Below are positions 58,222 to 64,000 of a stretch of 64,000 bases of DNA, piece after piece (positions within the stretch are counted from its first letter, which is position 1; every line of letters begins with the position of its first letter). Origin of the DNA: Ophioderma brevispina (lineage: Eukaryota > Echinodermata > Ophiuroidea > Amphilepidida > Ophiodermatidae); contig JAMKCH010078825.1 in NCBI GenBank assembly GCA_023653785.1, forward strand, positions 1 to 64,000, written 5' to 3'. The notes beneath the pieces were generated by a model, which searched no databases, was not told the origin of the DNA, and saw only the letters and a list, made by a program, of their open reading frames with translations. The translations under genes and the position numbers were made by a program.

Positions 58222-58900
58222 TCACATGTAGTGAACTAGATCACCCATCAAAGACGTGAACAACTTGGCCAGCTTCCTCCATTGAGAACTGTCTGACCCT
58301 TCATGCAGAGAGATGTTCCATTGTCTGTGGTTCTGTTCCACAACCATAGGTAGTGTCCTGGAATGCTTCCAGGTAGCCCACTTCTTCAAAGAAACCTTAG
58401 ATCGGCTGATTCTAGTTTTCCATCTGTTGAAACATCGCAATTCAGTCCATTTACAGTCAGCTCCAGGTGGAAGATGCTCATCACGTTCAATACCAATAGA
58501 TGTTACTTGGTTGATAGCAAGTTTTCTTTCCACAATGTAACTCTCTTAAGCTCCTTAGCGACTGATTCAAGAGGCTGGAATTTGCTTAAGAAACTCTCTC
58601 TGTAATTAACATGGGTGGCAGCTGGTCTCTGTCCAGACATAGGGTGCTTCACATTAGATACTTGACAGCTATGCTCTTGCATGCTCGCTACACTATGACA
58701 GATGTATGATGGGGCAATTCCTGCTTAAATGTATACGTTCTCCGTTGGTGTTGGACGAAGACATCTTATGATAAGCCGGCAGGAGGCATTTCATGCCGAG
58801 TCAAGTTTATTGCCATGGGTTGATCTTTCCCATACAGGCCATTTTTGCTCCAACAATGGGCAGACCAAGAGATGTTCCATTATCTGTGGTGCTGTTCCAC
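58222..58900 (-). pseudogene. Minus-strand LINE, 3' part, second copy
   Basis: This contains a second copy of the same LINE C-terminal region seen at 62038-62440: WERSTHGNKLDSA, LRPTPTENVYI, SCQVSNVKHPMSGQRPAA, ESFLSKFQPLESVAKEL, HLPPGADCKWTELRCFNR and a CCHC-like region ending EHLLVCP. These match the post-RT region of APE-type non-LTR elements (lacking only legible cysteines). Because it begins right after the last bases of the first copy, it is a partial tandem duplication or two adjacent insertions. Many frameshifts. Confidence 0.65.
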
Positions 58901-61900
58901 AACACAGGTAAGTTAACATCTGTTGTCTTTTTTTAATTCACTGTCTTTTTAATTCACTGTTTTTTAATTATGATGCGTAGAGGGACACTATCCTGATGCC
59001 AGTCTGGAATACGTGCCCTTATCAGGGCAAGCATCATCGGATGTCCTTCAGATTGGGGGCCCTTCAGTGCTCCACTAAACGTGGAAGGTCTCACTAGGCT
59101 ATAAGATAAAACATAATCGAACACCTACTCATCGCATAAAGTCACGCAATTTTCTCTACAAAGACACACGCGTACTGACAGTTCCATTCTGAACATTGCG
59201 GCTACCCCAGCTGCACACACCGAGAGCGCTACCCATGGGATTTTGCCACCGTTGCTAGTAACTCAGCCCAATGGTAACAAATTGCAACCTTACCTGCAGA
59301 CTCCACCTTGGAAATGGGCAACGACCCAAATGCATGTGTTCATGTCACCAATGTATACAAGCCACATAACAGCGGCTCCAAGCAGACTCCCTATCAACTT
59401 ATGGGGCCCACCCTGCATATGCTGGCGACTTTAATGCCATAGCATTCCCTGGGGTTACAGGAAAAACCAACCCTGATGGAGCTAATTAGAGGACTGGACC
59501 TCAACAATACGGGTACAACTTTGCGACGACCCAAGCAACCAGACACTTTCACTTCTGGCGGTGGACACGTCTACAAACCTCTGACCTGCTTTTGCAAACA
59601 TGGGACACCATCTCCATTCACCGTTTACTGTTCTCGACCGCTTTCCGAAGTCCCACCCAGACCATCAACTGATTTACGCTCAGAGAAGCCTAGTAAGCAT
59701 GTTACAACAAAAGCCAGTGAAAAGGTGGGAACTTACGCACGGCAGACGCGGACCAGTTCACGAACTGGTGGAGTCAGAATGCCCAACATCCACCACCAAA
59801 CCTCATCCAACCTGGAACAATTCCTACACAGCACCGTGTCAAACTCTTGATCAACATAGCAAAGTAAGACCCATCCCACGTGGCTGCCGTTGCAGGTATA
59901 TCACATCCTGGGATGAGGAGGAAGTGATAGGCTTTTCACACCCCCCCAATGATTTCATGAATTCTGAACCCGGGGAAAGAAGCTCATTTAAAGGCTTCAG
60001 ACGACAAACGGCTTGGACAGAAACGCGCCCGTAGTCGTGTGCGCTGGGAGGAGACGGTCCAAAACGACTTCACCCAATCCAGCAGGAAGCCTGGAAGACT
60101 ATAAAACCGTCTCACCGGCAGAATTCCCAAAACCATCGAAATGTCCAGTGACTGCCCACTCAATCGATGAGCAACTCCTGCCAAATGGTCGTTTCAAGAA
60201 CGTTGATAAGGATCCCACACTCGCTCGGTCAACAAAGAGGTCACCAAACCGTTCGAGCCCATGGCGTGGAGGGTCACTTTCAACACTTCTCACTTATATG
60301 AGCTTACCTCTGATATCAGCCAAACTAAAGAGTGGAAAGGCCTAGGGCCCTGATAACCTACCAGCAGAGTTCTGATGCAAGGGGGCCACGTGTCTAGAAT
60401 TGGCGCCAGGAGTTCTACACCTGTGCCTCACCAACCCGGTCATTACCCAAGGATTGGAGGAGAGCTTAAATCATCGCACTCCTAAACAAAACAATCCTGT
60501 CGTACAAACCCTAAGAAACTACCGCCCAATATCACGACTGTGTGTATCCTTCAAACTCCTGAGAGGCTGATCCTGGCTCGGCTGGAGGCCCCGTCGTCGA
60601 ATCCCATCTGCCTGCGAACACGCGGATTTCGCCGTGGCCGGAGCAGACTGTCCACCCAGATTGGAAAATCAAAATATGATATTGAGGAAAGCTTGAAATG
60701 AAAAGCGCCGTAAGGCAGGCGTCATCTTGGTGGGAATTACTGCAGCATTACGAACACAGTTGTGGCACCAGGCCTGACACTTCAAGCTTCTCAGGACATC
60801 CCGGATCGTCACTTGTACAATCAATGTAATATATTGCAAAACCGTTTAAGCTTTTATCTCCAAGACCAGTGAGGGACAGAGTAGTCGCCTGCGTCCGTCT
60901 GAGGAAAGGAGTACCACAAGGATCTGTACGGGCTCCTGTGTTAACTTGTATATCAGCGATTACCTCAAAAACATCTAGACATATGGCTACGCCGAACGAT
61001 CTTGCCCTCCTCCACTTGGACAGAAGCAACTGCGACGAAGTAGAAATCACACTTACTACAGACATACTTGGCCCTACTTGCAGCATACCTGAAGACCTGG
61101 AGACTGAAGCTTGACGAAGCCAAGACCAGACGCTACTCCTTCAAATCAACAACCAAAGAGGCCCATCGTCAGCTTCAAATCAACTCAATGGAGCGCCTCT
61201 GCCTACAATCTACACCAACCTACTTGGGAGTCAGCTTGCCGGCCGCTTAAATACCGGAAAGCACCTCGATCGTATTGTGCAAGGTACTTCGAGAATAAAC
61301 ATCCGGTGCGACTGCTGGATCTTCATTGGGGTTGCCGCCCAACGGACCTACGCACCACTGCCTTGGCTCTGGTCTCAGACAGCTGAATATGCAGCACCAG
61401 CATGGGCAACGCTCTCACACAACGAAGCTGGGCACCTGTACTCAACGAGACTTGAGAACCATCACTGGCTGCCGCCGTCCTACTCCCTTGAATTCCTACC
61501 AGTGCTTTCAGGCATTGCACCGGCAGGCACTGCGGAGGGAGAAAAAAAACAACAACACACCAAAGCACAAAAAACAGTGAATAAGGCCCTGCTGGACAAC
61601 AGGCACCTGCTGCATACCACCGTCAAAGAATCACACAAACTCGTAGAAAGAGACTGCGCTCTCGCCGGACCTTTCTGACGGACACGCCCCATTCAAACAT
61701 CCCTACAGACCATGGAAATATGCCCTGGCTTAGATACTCCAAGACCAGACCAATTATCTATCACACCTAAGACAGAACCACCACCTGGCAGCAATCTCCA
61801 CGCAAGGAATGGGTCACCTTAAACCGGATTCGCACAGGAGTCGGACGCTTCAACAGCCAGCCTGCCAATGTGGCTCTCCATCACAGACTGCGGATCACAT

Positions 61901-62037
61901 TCTCAATGAGTGCCTACCTTTCGTCCGCCGGTGGACATAGATTTCTCTAACCCCAACCAACCAACAGTGAGTTTTCTCCAACGCTTACAACACGTTTAGC
62001 TGCTGCCTCATACGCAAGAAGAAGAAGAACACAGGTA
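58901..62037 (+). mobile_element. Plus-strand LINE nested in minus-strand LINE
   Basis: AACACAGGTA at 58901-58910 and 62028-62037 is a perfect 10-bp target duplication. The insert (58911-62027) ends in a GAAGAAGAAG tail, as many non-LTR elements do. Endonuclease-side motifs occur at about 59.4-59.9 kb, RT at 60.3-61.1 kb and a C-terminal region at 61.2-61.95 kb. The duplicated target lies in the minus-strand LINE, so this insertion is the younger one. Confidence 0.85.
59400..61960 (+). pseudogene. LINE ORF2 remnant (endonuclease-RT)
   Basis: An APE-type endonuclease end is suggested by GDFN-like and NPD-like pieces near 59420-59580. Then SGKA-GPDNLPAEF (about 60340) and LRNYRPIS (60510), the usual entry to RT. 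Motif A reads ILVGITAAL where the family has V-D-L-T-A-A-Y-D (60725-60750): the catalytic Asp is Gly. GVPQGS is present in shifted form near 60915. The Y-A-D-D site is split by one extra A (GCCGAACGATCTT, about 60991). LKTWRLKLDEAKT follows, TYLGV (61230), then a VTLNRIRTGVGRF-like segment (61810) and CQCGSPSQTADHILNECL. The protein is dead. Clade not resolved; CR1-, I- or Jockey-related are all possible. Confidence 0.75.
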
Positions 62038-62849
62038 GTGTCCTGATCTGCTTCCAGGTAGCCTCACTTCTGCAAGGAACCCTTAGATCGGCCAATTCTG
62101 GTTCTCAATTGAGCATTGCTATTCAGCCCATGGAGAGTCAGCTCCAGGTGGAAGATTCTCACCAAGTTCAATGCCAGTAGATGTTACTCCCTTAAACTGC
62201 TTAGAGACTGATTCAAGAGGTTGGACTTTGCTCAAGAAACTCTGTCTGGATTTAATGCGGTTGGCAGCAGGTCTCTGTCCGGACATAGTATGCTTCACAT
62301 TAGATACTTGGCAGCTACGTTCTTGCATGCTCGCTACACTACTGTTGGAGCAATTCCTGCTAGGATGTATACGTTCTACGTTGATGTTATTGCGTGAGCA
62401 TACTTTACTCTTCGTCTTCTTGATGTGGGTCTTATAAGAAAGAGTGCGGTCCCAACTCCTAGGTAGAGAGGGTTATCGCAGTGCTCCAGGGATGTTCCAG
62501 ACCAGGTTACTTTACGCTGACGTTTGGCTCCACGGTTGCGTAGATGGAAAGCACACACCCGTGTCTTGAACGGATTTGCACGTAGGTGGTTTCCTCGTAG
62601 TAATTAGGAGTTCATCCAAAGCTTTGGACAGTCTCTCTTCAACAAGTGTGAAGTGTGCATCTTGTACGCTAATTCCAAGATCGTCTGCATAGATAAAACG
62701 ACAGGTTCCTGCACTCCTAGGTTGGTCGTTGGTTTAGATGTTGAACAGGAGAGGTGCAAGCACACTCCCTTGTGGTAGTCCATTCTTGAGCCTACTTCAT
62801 CAGCTCTTCGTCGCTCCTGCGAACAGACATCCTGTTTGCAAGTTACCAA
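62038..62849 (-). pseudogene. Minus-strand LINE, RT C-terminal part
   Basis: Read from 62849 downward: GSVLAPLLF-like start (in broken frame), NDQPT, the Y-A-D-D region (IYADDLG-like, about 62690), HFTLVEERLSKALDE, then VCAFHLRNRGAKRQRKVTWSG, TSLEHCDNPLYLGV, followed by YSTAEYA-like sequence, VKHTMSGQRPAANRIKSRQSFLS, VQPLESV and LPPGADSPW. This is the second half of a non-LTR RT and its C-terminal region. It is interrupted at 62037/58901 by the nested plus-strand LINE. Its own 5' part is missing beyond 62850. Confidence 0.7.
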
Positions 62850-63369
62850 AACAGCTATATGGTGGCGGTGTCTTCAAGAGGACTAGAGTGGGCAAATACT
62901 TGTAAGAAACTTGTGAAATTGGTCAATAGTTATGTATATGCGGTATGTTATGTATTGTTATAGATAACAGATTGATAGCGGTATTGCTAATGACTGGCAA
63001 AAATGGTAATTTCATGGGCAAACACATGAGCATATAAACTATTGAAATAACTACTGAAAAACACTATAATAGTGCAAGAATGGGTCATCAGATATCTGTA
63101 TCAAAAATAGGTGGTTTAAAAACTATATAAAGAGATGGTAAGTGAGGTGGTGTAGTAGTATTCTTTATTGTAGATATTGAGGAGCAATTTCCCAAAAACC
63201 CAAGGAAAGGGTCCACTCTATGACTTTTTTTGTCCGGGTGGTTTTTAAGGTCTTAGGGTTATTAGACATATGAATTTCAAGTGCAATATATTAACATTAA
63301 ACTGCCATGATTGAAAAACACTGGCTACCATTAAAAAAAGCAACCTAAGTCTGAATGTTGGGGTAACAA
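62850..63369. other. Non-coding sequence
   Basis: AT-rich; no gene or repeat recognised. Confidence 0.4.
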
Positions 63370-63960
63370 TGGCGGTGTTATTCCTCTAGGATATATGCAA
63401 TAAGGTTTATTAAAATCGATGGCCAGAATTCATTTTGATTGTGTTTTAATAAAAAACACCTCATTTAGCAGTTTTGAGCCTAAATATTTCTTCAAACGAG
63501 TCTGATATTTTTTTAGCCGAACCTGTTATGGCGCAAATTTCAATGGCGGCCATTTTGTTTATTCAAATTACTTGCTTAAGTTGTCACCGTGGAAGTTGCA
63601 TACATACATGTTATAGTATATTTGAGCCAATAGTTTAATATAACTTTTTTAGATTAGTGTAAAGTTCATCCCTATGATACCTTGAATGTTGGAAGTCAAA
63701 TTATCTCAAAATTTACAAAAATGGAAGTCATCATTTTGGATTTATGCAAATTAGGTTTAATTAAGAATATATTATTGACTTTGGTGGTTGGCCATTATCA
63801 AACATCCATGTTACCATTTTTTTTACCAAAATTATCATTCTACAAGACATGGTATGACTGAAACCAGTTATGGAGCAATTCGAATGGTCGGCTATTTGTT
63901 TATGCAAATTAGCAGGCGTAGCTCCTACTTTGGAAAGTCTATCATTGCAGAAATATTTAA
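63370..63960 (-). repeat. GGCCRCCAT repeat family, copy C (inverted)
   Basis: It carries ATGGCGGCCATTTTGTTTATTC, ATCCCTATGATACCTTGAATG, AAATTTACAAAAATGGAAG, TTTATGCAAATTAGG and GGTTGGCCATTATCAAACA. Read on the minus strand, these match the order in the copies at 54.0 and 55.9 kb. Two subunits are visible. Confidence 0.65.
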
Positions 63961-64000
63961 GTTGAAGTGTCTAACAAGTGTGGTATAGTACTCTCGTTTT

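Noticed and set aside
59476..60034. Two overlapping frames of 124 and 144 codons as separate genes
   Set aside because: Both are frameshifted parts of the same LINE ORF2.

Overview
This is a stretch of animal nuclear DNA: low GC, intron-rich, dominated by mobile elements, with microsatellites and no operons. Modular CUB and LDL-receptor class A (LDLa) exons, Penelope-like elements, a Gmr1-type LTR element, tRNA-derived SINE-like sequences and many foldback MITEs suggest a marine invertebrate, perhaps an echinoderm or another invertebrate deuterostome. That placement is inference; nothing here fixes the species.

Only one host gene is well supported. It runs on the minus strand across roughly 1.7-38.5 kb. 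Its visible exons, in transcription order, alternate strictly: CUB (38.1-38.5 kb), LDLa (37.8-37.9), CUB (26.8-27.1), LDLa (22.6-22.7), CUB (7.5-7.9), LDLa (1.66-1.77). The clean exons are flanked by phase-1 introns. Neither end of the gene is identified, and three of the six exons carry a small indel or stop.

Its introns are packed with elements. At 2.2-7.5 kb is a transposon-like unit with long inverted repeats around a decayed ORF of a recurrent uncharacterised protein family. At 8.7-9.5 kb is a foldback, at 14.05-14.42 kb a MITE with perfect 32-bp termini, at 18.9-21.9 kb a 3-kb inverted repeat, and at 22.85-23.2 kb an inverted SINE-like dimer with a target-site duplication. At 27.8-34.8 kb is an LTR retrotransposon with gag, protease, integrase, RT and RNase H in that order. 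Integrase before RT is the Gmr1 arrangement; the element has a tRNA-Pro primer-binding site and a MITE inserted in its RT.

Beyond the gene (39-64 kb) lie two Penelope-like elements (39.9-43.1 kb, and 54.5-55.9 kb with a GIY-YIG domain), palindromic MITEs, TTAA-bounded elements, a decayed helix-turn-helix transposase cut by a 740-bp foldback, a tRNA-like sequence, and two nested LINEs (58.2-62.9 kb) where a plus-strand LINE sits inside a minus-strand one with a 10-bp target-site duplication.

Almost every coding remnant is broken by single-base indels, even in host exons. Part is decay of old elements; part may be residual consensus error. No CRISPR array, rRNA or confident functional tRNA was seen.
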